A DNA stretch of 64,000 bases, taken from Notospermus geniculatus. Its lineage: Eukaryota; Nemertea; Pilidiophora; Heteronemertea; Lineidae. Below the pieces are notes generated by a model. That model ran no database searches, was not told where the DNA came from, and worked only from the letters and a program-made list of their open reading frames with translations. Where the stretch lies: NCBI GenBank assembly GCA_002633025.1, contig NMRB01000913.1:175530-239529 (forward strand), written 5' to 3'. Shown here one piece after another: positions 34,443 to 45,052 of this stretch; the stretch's first letter is position 1, and every line of letters starts with the position of its first letter. The position numbers and the translations under genes are program-made.

Positions 34443-35024
34443 TATTATTACCACAAACACACCACAGAAGGTGACTCCATTTTTCAAACATCCAGACAGT
34501 AAAAGAATCGTTCTAAAAAAACAGGAATCTCCTATGTTATGCTTCACAAAACACTATTTCTCACCTAATTAAGAATTCAAAACTCCTAACGTCAGCAAAT
34601 GATGGTTTTGTGTAGGGATTTGAGATAAAGTGCATAAAAAACACACAAGGGCTCAAAAATTGATAGTTTTGCACAGCTGTAGTCAGATGTAAAAGTCCTG
34701 ATAGGGAAAAAACCATGAGGGCTTCCATACCAATGGATTGCAATCAGAAAAATATTATACACATGAAGGCACCTAAAAAGAGACCAAATACCATGTATGA
34801 ATATTTAAAAACTGCATTTTTGTGCTGTGTTTTTTACAACTTTTTTTATCATACCTGTCTTCAGGAGAGAACTAGCAGTCACGTATCACACTTGGGTTTG
34901 GCATTTCTTAGAAATAGGAGTGAACACCACGCTTCCTTTTTTTGAATCACATTTTAACTCATTAAGATGAACTTGGACCCTTCGACTGTATGTCACAGCA
35001 ATTCAGTAAACTACATCACGGGCG
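34443..35024. other. Unassigned tract
   Basis: No feature recognised. Confidence 0.3.
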
Positions 35025-35290
35025 TAGCTAGCTTTTACATGTATGGCCTAGGGGGGCAAAATTTGATAGAGACTATATATAGAGGGCAAAGCCAGAGAGG
35101 GGTCTGGGGGTCCTCCACAGAAAACTTAAAAATTTACATCCTCTATGCATTTTCCCCACATCTGATGCCACAATTATAACTTGACTGGAAGAGGGGAAAT
35201 GAAATTTTTAGAGGAAAGATTCGTTTGTCCCTTTCTGCTCTGGGCCCCCCCTGTACATCCTCTAAACTCTAAGGCTGAGTGTTACATAGT
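35025..35290 (+). repeat. Diverged dispersed repeat (GGGCGTAGCTAGC type)
   Basis: It begins ACGGGCGTAGCTAGCTTTTA, has a GGGGGGCAAAATTTG run, then GGGGTCTGGGGGTCCTCC and ACAGAAAACTTAAAA. The GGGTCCTCC(C)CCAGAAAA phrase recurs at 58400-58425 and 63030-63060, and GTAGCTAGCTTTT recurs at 52953 and 58280. The borders are unclear. Confidence 0.45.
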
Positions 35291-36029
35291 ATTACTTCCA
35301 TTTCCTCAGGTGGAAAGGAAGCTCTTTGAACAGTGTACTTTAGGTTGGGATAACTACAGGGAGGATCAAAAATATCTCCGTCTGAATGAGCCATGAAGAA
35401 ATAGGAGAAAACGTCTTTGAATGCAGGTCAGCAAAGGGTCCATACATCACAAGTATCAAACACATGTACACTGTTCAGGTCAACTAATGCTGAAACGTAT
35501 TCACATATGTATTTGATATGTATGCTGAAAAAAACTTTTCACAGGTACACAAGTAATATCTGAATATGTTGAATAGAAATCGAGTCAAGATGAATAAATC
35601 ATTTCCCTGTTTTGTTAGCGACAAAGGAGTGATACTCTGGACACTATTTCCCACTTCCAATGCGAGACTCGAAATTCTTCCGCGAATCAAAGAAAATGGC
35701 GACTCGACACGAGAGGAAGACACCCACGGAATCACATCAGAATCATGTCAATATCAGAACAACCAGGAAATATATCGCGACTCTTCACCGGAAATATGGC
35801 CCTTGTCCGAGTTGAAAAGGTTTGATTATCAATGTGATGGGACATTTATTATTTATCATCGATTCCCTAGGTGTTAATTGAACGATGTTGTCACCTGCTA
35901 GCAAGCTTGACCTGTGTTTACTATGCATAAACAATCTGGTGATCGGACAAGTCCGACCAGTCATCTGGTGGGGAAAGTAAGAAAGTACACATAACATTGA
36001 CCTTGGCTTACAAACAAACATCATGAGGT
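35291..36029. other. Unassigned tract with a possible first exon
   Basis: No repeat recognised except the start of the minisatellite downstream. The possible start codon at 35697 is described separately. Confidence 0.3.
35697..35816 (+). other. Possible 5' exon starting ATGGCG, product unknown
   Basis: An ATGGCG in a strong animal start context (AAAGAAAATGGCG: A at -3, G at +4) opens a 39-codon frame reading MATRHERKTPTESHQNHVNI and ending CPS, then TGA. The preceding 60 bp (CGAGACTCGAAATTCTTCCG, CGAATC) is locally richer in CpG than the surroundings, as expected of a 5' exon. A longer overlapping frame (35566-35877) also exists. A donor near 35828 (AAAAG|GTTTGA) would require another frame. 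Not recognised as any protein. Confidence 0.17.
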
Positions 36030-36745
36030 GACCATGAACCAACTTGAGGCAACCAAAAAGTTGATGGTTGGCTACACCTGTAAACAAAATCGTGAGGCAA
36101 CCAAGAAGTTGATGGTTTAATTGGCTACACCTATAAACAAAATCATGAGGCAACCAAGAAGTTGATGGTTTAATTGGCTACACCTATAAACAAAATCGTG
36201 AGGCAACCAAGAAGTTGATGGTTTAACTGGCTACACCTATAAACAAAATCATGAGGCAACCAACAAGCTGAGGTCTCAATTGCTTGCACCACCTGTAAAC
36301 AAAATCGTGAGGCAACCAAGAAGATGTCTGAATTGGCTACAACTGTAAACAAAATCCTGAAGCAACCGAGATGCGAGTGATGGCTACATTGCCTACAATC
36401 CTATAAACAAAATCGTGAGGCAACCAAGAAGAAGATGGCCTAATTAGCTACATCTATTTAAACAAAAGAAGTTGACAGCTAACAGGCTACAGAAACAAAA
36501 TGTGAAGCAACCAAGAAGTTTATGGCTTAATTAGCTACACCTATAAACAAAACTGGGAGGCAACCGAAAAGTAATGGCTTTGTCTAAAACAAAATTGTGA
36601 GGCAACCAAGAAGATGGTCTAATCATGCAGCTACATCTATAAACAAAATTGTGAGGCAACCAAGAAGATGGCCTAATTAGCTACGTCTGTAAACAAAATT
36701 GTGAGGCGACCAAGACGATGGCCTAATTAGCTAAGAAAATTTGTC
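36030..36745 (+). repeat. Minisatellite, ~57-bp unit, about 12 degenerate copies
   Basis: The unit contains GAGGCAACCAAGAAGTTGAT, GGTTTAATTGGCTACACCTA and TAAACAAAATCGT. The copies at 36090-36240 are almost identical, and they decay and shorten toward 36745, where the TTGATGG segment is lost. No stable coding frame is kept. Open frames on the minus strand come from the repeat. Confidence 0.92.
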
Positions 36746-36847
36746 GGACTGACAAATTCCTATTTGGTGGCCAGAATAAAAGTGTGAATATCACTTGATC
36801 AGTGATCAAAAAGTGAACCCACTTATAGGCAAAATCTTTGATGCCAG

Positions 36848-37000
36848 CAATAGGAGCAGTCAGCCGCGCATATTGCCAAAAGATGGCAACAAAGTTCTAG
36901 CGGACCAATACACAGGAAAATCCACGTGACTGGGTCCGCTACATGCGTTGAATCGGGCCGTAGTGACACCTATTGGTCAACTCACTGACAACTCCTATCG
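36848..37000 (+). mobile_element. Dispersed repeat with CAATAGGAGC ends, copy 2
   Basis: It matches 25021-25193 in the same orientation: CAATAGGAGCAGTCAGCCGC, AAAAGATGGCAACAAAGTTC, GCGGACCAATACACAGGAAA, TGGGTCCGCTACATGCGTTG and GGCCGTAGTGACACCTATTG. The right end is decayed (ACTCCTATCG). It lacks the roughly 20-bp insert of copy 1. Confidence 0.85.
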
Positions 37001-37368
37001 ATGCTACAGAGAGCTGTCAAAAAGAAATACAAAAGTGTACAATACCTTACGAATTGGTCAGTCAATCGAACGAAGAAGATAATTACCTGCAAAATACCAA
37101 AAATAAGCAATTTTAGATTTTGGAGGTTAATTTCAACTGGAATCTTGTGAACAGATGAAATGAGATAGCTATGCTAACCTGCAAGAACAAAAGATATGAG
37201 ATTAGCTACACTGACCTGGAACAGAAAGAAACCGACTGAGAAGATAAGGATATTCACTCTGTTTCACTTTGGATTCATGATGAAGAATCACTGGAGCAAA
37301 ACTGTTCAGCTCCAACGCCATGCAACTACTGCAATCACAATATTCTGCTTTGGCTGAGTATATCAAAC
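37001..37368. other. Unassigned tract
   Basis: No feature recognised. Confidence 0.3.
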
Positions 37369-37752
37369 TTAAAGCAAATGGCTCGCGGGGTTTGTTTTGA
37401 TTTTTGGTGGTGCCTCCCATAGGGAGTGAATCTAGTCTCCAGGCAAAGCCGTGCTCCAGTCATAGGCAAAACCTGTGCAAATATGCGAACGTGCTCCTGG
37501 GGAGAGGTTCCATTAAAAATTTGTTAAAATGGATTGACATTTTCAAATTCAGTCGGTCGAAATGTACATTTTGTACTATTCACATTGATTTCGAAGCGGC
37601 AGATTTTGCAGAATACGCCTCCGAAGTTTGGCTGTCTAATGCATTTCCCATTAAACTAAAATCCTTCTTTCGCCTTTTTCTCAAAACGGCGCTTGATATT
37701 GAGGCATGTCAACAAACAACTGTCAACAAACCCCGCGAGCCATTTGCTTTAA
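37369..37752. mobile_element. TTAA-flanked 384-bp MITE with perfect 28-bp inverted ends
   Basis: The left end, TTAAAGCAAATGGCTCGCGG, then GGTTTGTT (37369-37396), is exactly mirrored at 37725-37752 (AACAAACCCCGCGAGCCATT, TGCTTTAA). TTAA is at both borders. The interior is not obviously palindromic and carries a frame continuing beyond the element, which is not a gene. The perfect arms suggest recent activity compared with the other TTAAAG elements. Confidence 0.92.
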
Positions 37753-37850
37753 CAATCCATAACTTTGCTTTTCGTGCTCTAAAGATCAAGAAGTAATGTA
37801 GAATCCCTCCTCATTATGGTGTGTTTAAAACAGAATAGGCCTATGAAATT

Positions 37851-38080
37851 AATTCACAAGAATGAAAACACCGTTTGAATGAAAATTCACAAGAATGAAA
37901 ACACTGTTTGAATGAAAATTCACAAGAATGAAAACACCGTTTGAATGAAAATTCACAAGAATGAAAACACTGTTTGAATGAAAATTCACAAGAATGAAAA
38001 CACTGTTTGAATGAAAATTCACAAGAATGAAAACGCCGCTTGAATGAAAATTCACAAGAATGAAAACGCCGCTTGAATGA
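37851..38080 (+). repeat. 33-bp minisatellite, 7 copies
   Basis: The unit AATTCACAAGAATGAAAACA, then CCGTTTGAATGAA, is repeated at an exact 33-bp step from 37851. Variation is confined to AACACCGTTT, AACACTGTTT and AACGCCGCTT. Because 33 is a multiple of three, two minus-strand frames stay open with an 11-residue period (CFHSCEFSFKQ and similar). That explains the long frames without a gene. Confidence 0.95.
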
Positions 38081-38754
38081 AGAAGGGACAGATGAGAAGG
38101 CTGAACTTCCGAATGAGCTAGACCCACATAATTTCCAATGCATGATTCCAAAATACATGCCGTGAAATTACTGATTACCCTGAACAGGAGAGATCGGGGT
38201 TCTCATCGACAGTTCAAGCGATGATTACCACGCTTTGTAATTCATTTTGTTCATCTCCTTATTGTTTCAAGCCCCTGGAAATCAGGGTGGGCACATGATA
38301 CCAACTTAATTGACACACTTCGGTGAAAACAATGCCCGGATGCTGTCTACAAAAACAGCAATGGTGAATGAGGAAATCATTGCAAATGAAATACCAGGAA
38401 ATCACTTCTCAACTTTCAAAGTTCTGAACTCATGAAATTGGCCGAATCATTAAGACCTGAGTCAATGGCACTGATTGGAGCTGCGGGCAATGACAGTCTG
38501 GAGGAGGAAGATGACAATAATTCAAAGTCATGCGGCACCTCCACACAGCCCAATGTTTACTACATTTTGATTGGCAACACATGATTACAGGGGTACAAGA
38601 TGGATGAAGAAGAGATGTTAACCTTCTTAATTCTAGCGGGGGTGTTATAAGGAGAGAAGCATGTGTCTTAAGCATGTCACCCTTGACATTTTGGACCACC
38701 TCCCACGAAATCAGCAAGGCACGAGATTTATTACACCCCCTCGCAGTGATGCTC
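38081..38754. other. Unassigned tract
   Basis: No feature recognised. Confidence 0.3.
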
Positions 38755-38945
38755 CACTCACAAAACGCTGCTTTGACTAGCCGGTATTCTGCAGATTGAC
38801 CGCTACTGTTCCTGCTGTTGCGGCAGAGAAAGTCCTTTCAGGATTTTGCTTTGTTTCAGCCTGATGGGGATTGGTTGGACAGAAATAGTGCCATCTGGCG
38901 GTCAATCGTCAAAATACCGGCCATTCGAAGCAGTGTTTTGTGAGG
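38755..38945. mobile_element. 191-bp foldback MITE
   Basis: ACTCACAAAACGCTGCTTTG, CCGGTATT and GATTGACCGC are mirrored by GCGGTCAATCGTC, AAAATACCGGCC, and GAAGCAGTGTTTTGTGAG. The arms are about 48 bp with a few mismatches. Confidence 0.85.
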
Positions 38946-39151
38946 GGAGGATACAGAGCGAATGAAAACACTGCGAGAGGAGTGTGGAGATTTATCAACC
39001 ACAAAAAAAAAGATGATATCATAAGAAGACTCCACAAAATTATTACAAAACCCTCCACCAAAATGTCCCATTGGATCTCAATGATAGCAATTTTAGCAGG
39101 ACTTCAAGAGATGGACAGTCTTAGGGGGTTCTTTCTTCAGTCAAACATCAC

Positions 39152-39497
39152 TTTAAATTGGGACACCCTAATCTGAGAGCCAACAGCCAGAGAGCCAAGC
39201 CAGAACCCAATTTAAGAGCCAAGAACCAAAACCTAATCTGAGAGCCAAGCTGAAAATTATACCTTGCAGTCCCCACTTTTGTTTCTGTTTTTCACAGTTT
39301 ACCCAGTAAACTGGTAAAGGTAACCAAATTCTATGCTGCCCCTATCATAATCATTCCAATATTTTCAGCCTTAGCGAAGTTATCGTGAAAATTTTCCAAC
39401 AGTAAAATTTCAGCTTGGCTCTCAGATTAGGTTCTGGCTCTTGAATTAAGTTCTGACTTTTGGCTCTTGGCTCTCAGATTAGGTGCCCCCTTTAAAT
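39152..39497. mobile_element. 346-bp foldback with repeated GAGAGCCAA words
   Basis: TTTAAATTGGGACACCCTAA and TCTGAGAGCCAA are mirrored by TTGGCTCTCAGATTAGGTGC and CCCCTTTAAA. Inside each arm the phrase (CTAATCTGA)GAGCCAAG or its complement is repeated two to three times, so the arms contain sub-repeats. The middle is unique. Confidence 0.85.
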
Positions 39498-39744
39498 TAA
39501 TACTTTTCACTTTGTACGGCTTTTGGCCGCCAGCCTTCAGGATGCCCTCCCACTGCAGTGTCACACTTGTAACACTAAACAGCTTGACATGTAATTGTTT
39601 TTGATCACATAAATCAACCAAATGACCCTCCGCAATTTATGGAGGGCTTCCTCATTCTGGTCCTTCTTCCGGGACGAACGCCTCTTTATATTGGTCAACT
39701 TGTCACCATCAGTGTCATGTTGGCGTGCCTACAAGGTCACAAGA

Positions 39745-39894
39745 CCAGGGACGCCGGATCCAGGACTTGGGAAAAGAGGGGGCACCCTGTGGTAAGAGCA
39801 TTAAAATTCGTGCCAAATTCCAGAATTTCATGGTCAATTTTACAGATTTGTTGGCCAAAAGGGGAGGTGCGCGCCCCCCTCTGTATCTGCGCCT
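39745..39894 (+). mobile_element. Dispersed GGATCCAGG/GCGCCTG repeat, copy 1
   Basis: It begins CCAGGGACGCCGGATCCAGG, then GGGAAAAGAGGGGGCACC, AATTTCATGGTCAATTTTAC, AGATTTGTTGGCCAAAAGGG, GGTGCGCGCCCCCCTC and TGCGCCTG. It matches 40869-41046 (plus) and 44890-45052 (minus). The ends are complementary in part (GGCGCGGATCCAGG against CCTGGATCCGCGCC in better copies), as in a MITE. Confidence 0.8.
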
Positions 39895-40514
39895 GAAGAC
39901 TGATCAGGGTCTAGGGACTTACTGACAAAAAGTTGGATTCAAATTCTATGCTGTGAAGGAGGTCTCCCTGATCTGACCGAGGTTTTACAAGCAGTCCTCC
40001 ATCGAATTGAATCAGAGATGCTAAATACCTGAAACATGAGATCCTTCTGCGAAACAATTACGAATATCAGCTCAGTTAGGAGTTCCTCAGAGCTGCCTTC
40101 CCAAGATTCCCTCGGTAAACAAAGAAATTGGAGATGCAGAAGTCACAATTGTAACAGGGCAAACCAGAAATGGAAAAAAGTCCCCATTTCTTACAGTGTC
40201 ATGGGAAATATGGGGAAGTTATCTGCAATCAGATGCTACCCAAACAAAGTTTATTTGCATGAAAAAGCGCCATTCACATTATTGCTTTAAGCACATGGCA
40301 ATGTATATCAATCATAAAGTATAAATGATAGTTTTAGACTGCATTTAATAGACATTTGTTGAATGATCCTGGCAGAACGATTTATCCATTTGACCTCCTT
40401 CCTAGATGCTCGGAAGCAGCAAAATCATCCAAAACAGATTTTATGAAGTTCAAAGTTAAAGTTTTGGTTTATGGTCTGATATCAACTACGGTAGAGGTTC
40501 TCATCTGAATTTAC
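39895..40514. other. Unassigned tract
   Basis: No feature recognised. Confidence 0.3.
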
Positions 40515-40743
40515 ACTTTAACCCCAGTCTGTCCTGAAACCTTTCAGTAGAACTCAGATGAGCTGTTCATTCAGCGCTACAATCTGAGCATTTCCGACTG
40601 GCACCCATTTATAACCTGGGTGGAGAGAGGCCAGTGAGGCAAAGAGACTTGCCCACAGTCTCACACCACAGTGGAATTCGAACCTGGGACCCTCTGGGGA
40701 CCGCTAGTCGGTGACCCCAACCACTACACCACCGTGGCTCCCC
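40515..40743 (-). mobile_element. SINE family 2, minus-strand copy
   Basis: Read on the minus strand it starts GGAGCCACGGTGGTGTAGTG (A box region), has a B box GGTTCGAATTCCAC, then CAGTCTCTTTGCCTCAC-like, CTCTCTCCACCCAGGT, AGCGCTGAATGAACAGCTCA, and AAAGGTTTCAGGACAGACTG. The best-preserved tRNA-like head of the three copies is here. It ends near 40515. Confidence 0.88.
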
Positions 40744-40868
40744 AGGAGGAGTTCTTATAAGGTTAAGAACCAAAGTACAAACCACACCAAAGTGAATTTG
40801 CGTGCAACAAAATTTGGCAATATTGATGATCTCTATCGAGCGATTGACATAATATGCTTGAGATCATA

Positions 40869-41046
40869 CAGGGGCGGAGCCATGATTTTGGAAAAGAGGG
40901 GGCGCACTGTGCTAGAAACATTTTAATCTGTGGTGAATTTCAATAAAATTTCCTCCAAATTTCAGAATTTCACAGTCAATTTTACAGATTTGTTGGCCGA
41001 AAGGGGGCGTGCGCCAGGTGTGCCCCCTTCTTGGACCCGCGCCTGT
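40869..41046 (+). mobile_element. Dispersed GCGGAGCC/GCGCCTG repeat, copy 2
   Basis: CAGGGGCGGAGCCATGATTT, GGAAAAGAGGGGGCGCACTG, TTCAGAATTTCACAGTCAAT, TACAGATTTGTTGGCCGAAA and GGACCCGCGCCTG match copy 1 in order. The ends CAGGGGCGG..CCCGCGCCTG are partly inverted. Confidence 0.8.
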
Positions 41047-41826
41047 CATTAGTAGCACGGATGAAAAAACGGAAGTCAAATATGTGGTAAACGACAAGTT
41101 GACAACAGAATGGAGATTGACCAGTGACACACGAAAACAATGCCAGACAATGAGGAATGTAAACACACCAAGTGGCCATCAACAAATTTACATCTTTAGT
41201 CTGTTTACAGCAACAGATGCAGGAATTCACGGCCAGCAGTCCAGTCAATAGTTCTCCCAGCCGACCCTTGCAAAATGTAAACAATACGGAGTAGTGGTCA
41301 ATCGGTCAGATAAATGGGACAATAACGCTGATAATCGGAATCTTCAGAATGATCAAATGACAACAAAAGGAGCAGACGACAATGAATAGAGCAGACGTAC
41401 CTTTATAAGGTGACCAATGAGTATAAGACCTCCACGGAGTCGCCACTGGGTAGTGTCTCCCGTCAAAATACCACGAGTGATGAACTTTCTGCATCGGGTA
41501 TGATTTCCTCTGGCGGAGAAGTATGCAGATACGTCGCGTGCTCGCTTAAAGCATCTCTGCCAGACCGAGTATCGGTAGGCAGTCGTTTTGTCGAGTCGCG
41601 CATCCATTCAGAGGCGAGCCAGCTGAATGACACGTTCGGCGAATAGCTTATGTTAATCTTGGTACACGACCACCTCACTGATCTAATGATGGTGTGTAGC
41701 TTGTTAATTCGTTCCGTACAACGGTTGTACAACAAGTTTGGAACAGTTACACACTCGGAGGATTTGAATGCAAGCAACTATTGCACAATTGAAACAATTA
41801 ATGAAAAGATTCTTTTTTGTGTGGGG
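41047..41826. other. Unassigned tract
   Basis: No repeat recognised. The open frames of 60-104 codons on both strands at 41350-41780 lack known motifs. Confidence 0.3.
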
Positions 41827-42201
41827 AACTTTTCTACCACGAAATGAAGGAAGCTAGGCTACAGGGGAAATGGAATGTAGGCAGGCTATTTTTTTTCAGT
41901 TTTTGAAGAGGATCTGTGTGGGGCACTTTTCTATGAAATGAAGGAAGCTAGGCTACAGGGGAAATGGAATGTAGGCAGGCTATATTTTTTTCAGTTTTTG
42001 AAGAGGATCTGTCTGGGGCACTTTTCTACGAAATGAAGGAAGCTAGGCTACAGGGGAAATGGAATGTAGGCAGGCTATTTTTTTTCAGTTTTTGAAGAGG
42101 ATCTGTGTGGGGCACTTTTCTATGAAATGAAGGAAGCTAGGCTACAGGGGAAATGGAATGTAGGCAGGCTATATTTTTTTCAGTTTTTGAAGAGGATCTG
42201 T
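41827..42201 (+). repeat. Tandem repeat, 94-95-bp unit, 4 copies
   Basis: GAAATGAAGGAAGCTAGGCT recurs at 41841, 41935, 42030 and 42124. Each copy continues ACAGGGGAAATGGAATGTAG, GCAGGCTAT, a T run, CAGTTTTTGAAGAGGATCTG and TGTGGGGCACTTTTCTA. Copies are nearly identical and alternate slightly in the T run. The array stops at an ambiguous base (42202), so the true copy number may be collapsed in the assembly. Confidence 0.95.
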
Positions 42202-42202
42202 N

Positions 42203-42804
42203 CTTTTCAGGCTGACACCACAATTTTGTAAAACTTTTTTCAGAAGTTCGCTTTAATTAAATAACATCATTTTTCATGTTCCTTTCACCCGTCATTATCA
42301 AGAATAACCGCAGCAGCTTTACCACGTGAAAAAATGCATCATGCACTTATGTCAGAAGAAAACTTCGCAGAACAATAACCTTTGTTAATGGGAAAACTTT
42401 ACATCGGGCAAATTAATCACCAAGAATATTCCAATGAAAATATCAGCACATAATATAATAGCAATCTGCGTTTGTTTTTCACAATATTTCAGTATTTGAT
42501 AAATTACTTTCAACTTTGGCTTTCAGAACAGAGCATTATATCAATCATAATAATCATTAGGAATTCTTTGGGCATTCTATAGCACCACAGCTTGCCAATT
42601 ATCGTCAAAAATTTATGACATAAAACACATGAATCAAAGAGTTTTTCTTGCCCTTTCATTATTCTGCAAACAATTCTTCCAAGTTTTCACCTTTTTTATT
42701 TAGATTCTTTTCAATACAAAGCACAACAAGAATGAAGGTAATTCCATACTGAACATGAATACAAGAGAAAGTCAGGTTTTTTTCTCCTTGAGTTGTTTAT
42801 GTAT
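42203..42804. other. Unassigned AT-rich tract
   Basis: No feature recognised. Confidence 0.3.
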
Positions 42805-43078
42805 TTGTATTTCATTTTTCCGTCAGGGCCGACGCTATAGCATTATTGGCCCTGGTAAGTACGGAGGAGGCCATCACAAGCTACTCATGTTCCTCACTTG
42901 GATGGGGTATTTTACTTGCCCTTGCAAAGACACAAGGTACAAGGCGCCACGGCTTACTGTCCCATGCGACGGACGTGAAGAGCCGGGAATGAAATCCCAT
43001 ATGGCCCGGGCTGGATTCGAACCCGGGACCTGCCGCTTGCTAAGCGGACGTGATAACCACTGGGCTATCTGGTTTATC
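42805..43078 (-). mobile_element. SINE family 1, minus-strand full copy
   Basis: On the minus strand the head reads CCAGATAGCCCAGTGGTTAT (A box TAGCCCAGTGG), then CGTCCGCTTAGCAAGCGGCA, then the B box GGTTCGAATCC near 43015. The body and tail match 23960-24231, ending GAAATACAAATACATAAAC. This copy has the most intact Pol III promoter boxes of family 1. The head folds like a tRNA anticodon arm around TTAGCAA. Confidence 0.9.
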
Positions 43079-44071
43079 CTCAATTTTCTGCAGTTGTTTT
43101 TTTATGTCGACGTAATATCCTCATATCAGACGTTCTGGCAGTCATGTGACTTGTGATCATGTGACTTTTTCAAGATGGCAGCACCCATGTAGGGCAAGAA
43201 AATGCTGATCACTGATCGGTTAACTAAAATAGACCAAGTTTTGGATAATATCACACGACGTCATAACTCAAGTCAGGTCGACTGCGACTGGATTACGCCC
43301 GCTGGGATCATGATTCGTCGGGGCGCAGAAATTGAACATGTTCAACTCTTGCGATTCATGATCTTTTGGATCAGTGACTAATGCCGATCGTCGCAGGCAA
43401 GTCGCAACTGCAGTCATGTCACACCCTATCGGCGACTGATTTGTTCCACGCGGTCGTGCCTCAGAGCAAATTGATCCCGAAAAGTCAGTCGGCGCCTGTT
43501 CTGTGCCACTGACATCAGTATATGAGTCCATCATTGCTCCTTTCAGCCATGTTTTACCATTGTACCCCAACCCAGAAGAATACCATCAACAATCAAATGG
43601 GATCATGTACACTGTACGTTACACTTATAGCAAAATTATGACATACGACTTTTCCCCCAAAAGAAAATATACACAAGGTCAACTTCTTTGTCGAAAAAAA
43701 GGACACCGCAGCCGCAGACATACAAGGACAGAGAAACCTATTTTTTAACTTGCCATAAAAGTGACCCCACCAAGATAATTGGTAACTTACATCTGTGGAA
43801 TGATCAATGGGTGGGGGGAGATCGTTCGCAGATAAGGCTCTGATGGAGTCATATCAAAGAATACTGTCAACCTCGCATGCTTTTTTTCTTGCTTTTCAAT
43901 GGTTTCTATTGCTGAGTTGCCCCCAGTTTGCCTTCCCTAATGAAAGTGACAAAGTTGAGACAGGATTTTGACTTATGCCCGCTGTACACGATCAAATTTT
44001 TCATCCAATTTTTTGGGAAATTCAGCTTCCGGGCCTGGGGCTTCACTGTATAAACCTGCACATAGGCCTTT
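43079..44071. other. Unassigned tract before the gap
   Basis: 43260-43520 is CpG-rich with repeated CGACTG, AGTCGC and GGCGACTG words, similar in style to the element at 46797-47798, but no clear ends were found. The remainder is featureless. Confidence 0.3.
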
Positions 44072-44889
44072 NNNNNNNNNNNNNNNNNNNNNNNNNNNNN
44101 NNNNNNNNNNNNNNNNNNNNNNNNNNNNNNNNNNNNNNNNNNNNNNNNNNNNNNNNNNNNNNNNNNNNNNNNNNNNNNNNNNNNNNNNNNNNNNNNNNNN
44201 NNNNNNNNNNNNNNNNNNNNNNNNNNNNNNNNNNNNNNNNNNNNNNNNNNNNNNNNNNNNNNNNNNNNNNNNNNNNNNNNNNNNNNNNNNNNNNNNNNNN
44301 NNNNNNNNNNNNNNNNNNNNNNNNNNNNNNNNNNNNNNNNNNNNNNNNNNNNNNNNNNNNNNNNNNNNNNNNNNNNNNNNNNNNNNNNNNNNNNNNNNNN
44401 NNNNNNNNNNNNNNNNNNNNNNNNNNNNNNNNNNNNNNNNNNNNNNNNNNNNNNNNNNNNNNNNNNNNNNNNNNNNNNNNNNNNNNNNNNNNNNNNNNNN
44501 NNNNNNNNNNNNNNNNNNNNNNNNNNNNNNNNNNNNNNNNNNNNNNNNNNNNNNNNNNNNNNNNNNNNNNNNNNNNNNNNNNNNNNNNNNNNNNNNNNNN
44601 NNNNNNNNNNNNNNNNNNNNNNNNNNNNNNNNNNNNNNNNNNNNNNNNNNNNNNNNNNNNNNNNNNNNNNNNNNNNNNNNNNNNNNNNNNNNNNNNNNNN
44701 NNNNNNNNNNNNNNNNNNNNNNNNNNNNNNNNNNNNNNNNNNNNNNNNNNNNNNNNNNNNNNNNNNNNNNNNNNNNNNNNNNNNNNNNNNNNNNNNNNNN
44801 NNNNNNNNNNNNNNNNNNNNNNNNNNNNNNNNNNNNNNNNNNNNNNNNNNNNNNNNNNNNNNNNNNNNNNNNNNNNNNNNNNNNNNNNN
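44072..44889. other. Assembly gap (818 Ns)
   Basis: A run of Ns. All reading frames that cross it are artefacts. The sequence on the right is a poly-G run followed by a repeat copy, so the gap probably fell in a repeat or G-rich stretch. Confidence 1.
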
Positions 44890-45052
44890 GGGGGGGGGGG
44901 GCATGGGCCGGGTTTGCCCCTGGATCCAGAGGCGCGGATCCAGAGGGGCGCGCACCGGGCGCACGCCTCCCCTTTTGGCCAACGAATCTGTAAAATCGAC
45001 TGTGAAATTCTGGAATTAGGCGCAAATTTCAATGTTCCGCCCCTGATCCACG
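44890..45052 (-). mobile_element. Dispersed GGATCC/GCGCC repeat, copy 3, cut by the gap
   Basis: In reverse orientation relative to the copies at 39745 and 40869: CCTGGATCCAGAGGCGCGGA, then CGCACGCCTCCCCTTTTGGC, CAACGAATCTGTAAAATCGA and CTGTGAAATTCTGGAATTAG. The left side starts with a G run at the gap edge, and part of the repeat (CTGGATCCAGAGGCGCGGATCC) is duplicated. Confidence 0.75.

Noticed and set aside
36030-38080. Possible CRISPR array
   Set aside because: The units are contiguous minisatellites without unique spacers, and the DNA is eukaryotic in character.
37841-38158. 100-105-codon minus-strand frames with an 11-residue repeat
   Set aside because: They are produced by a 33-bp tandem repeat whose length is a multiple of three; both frames are equally open and no start or splice context exists.
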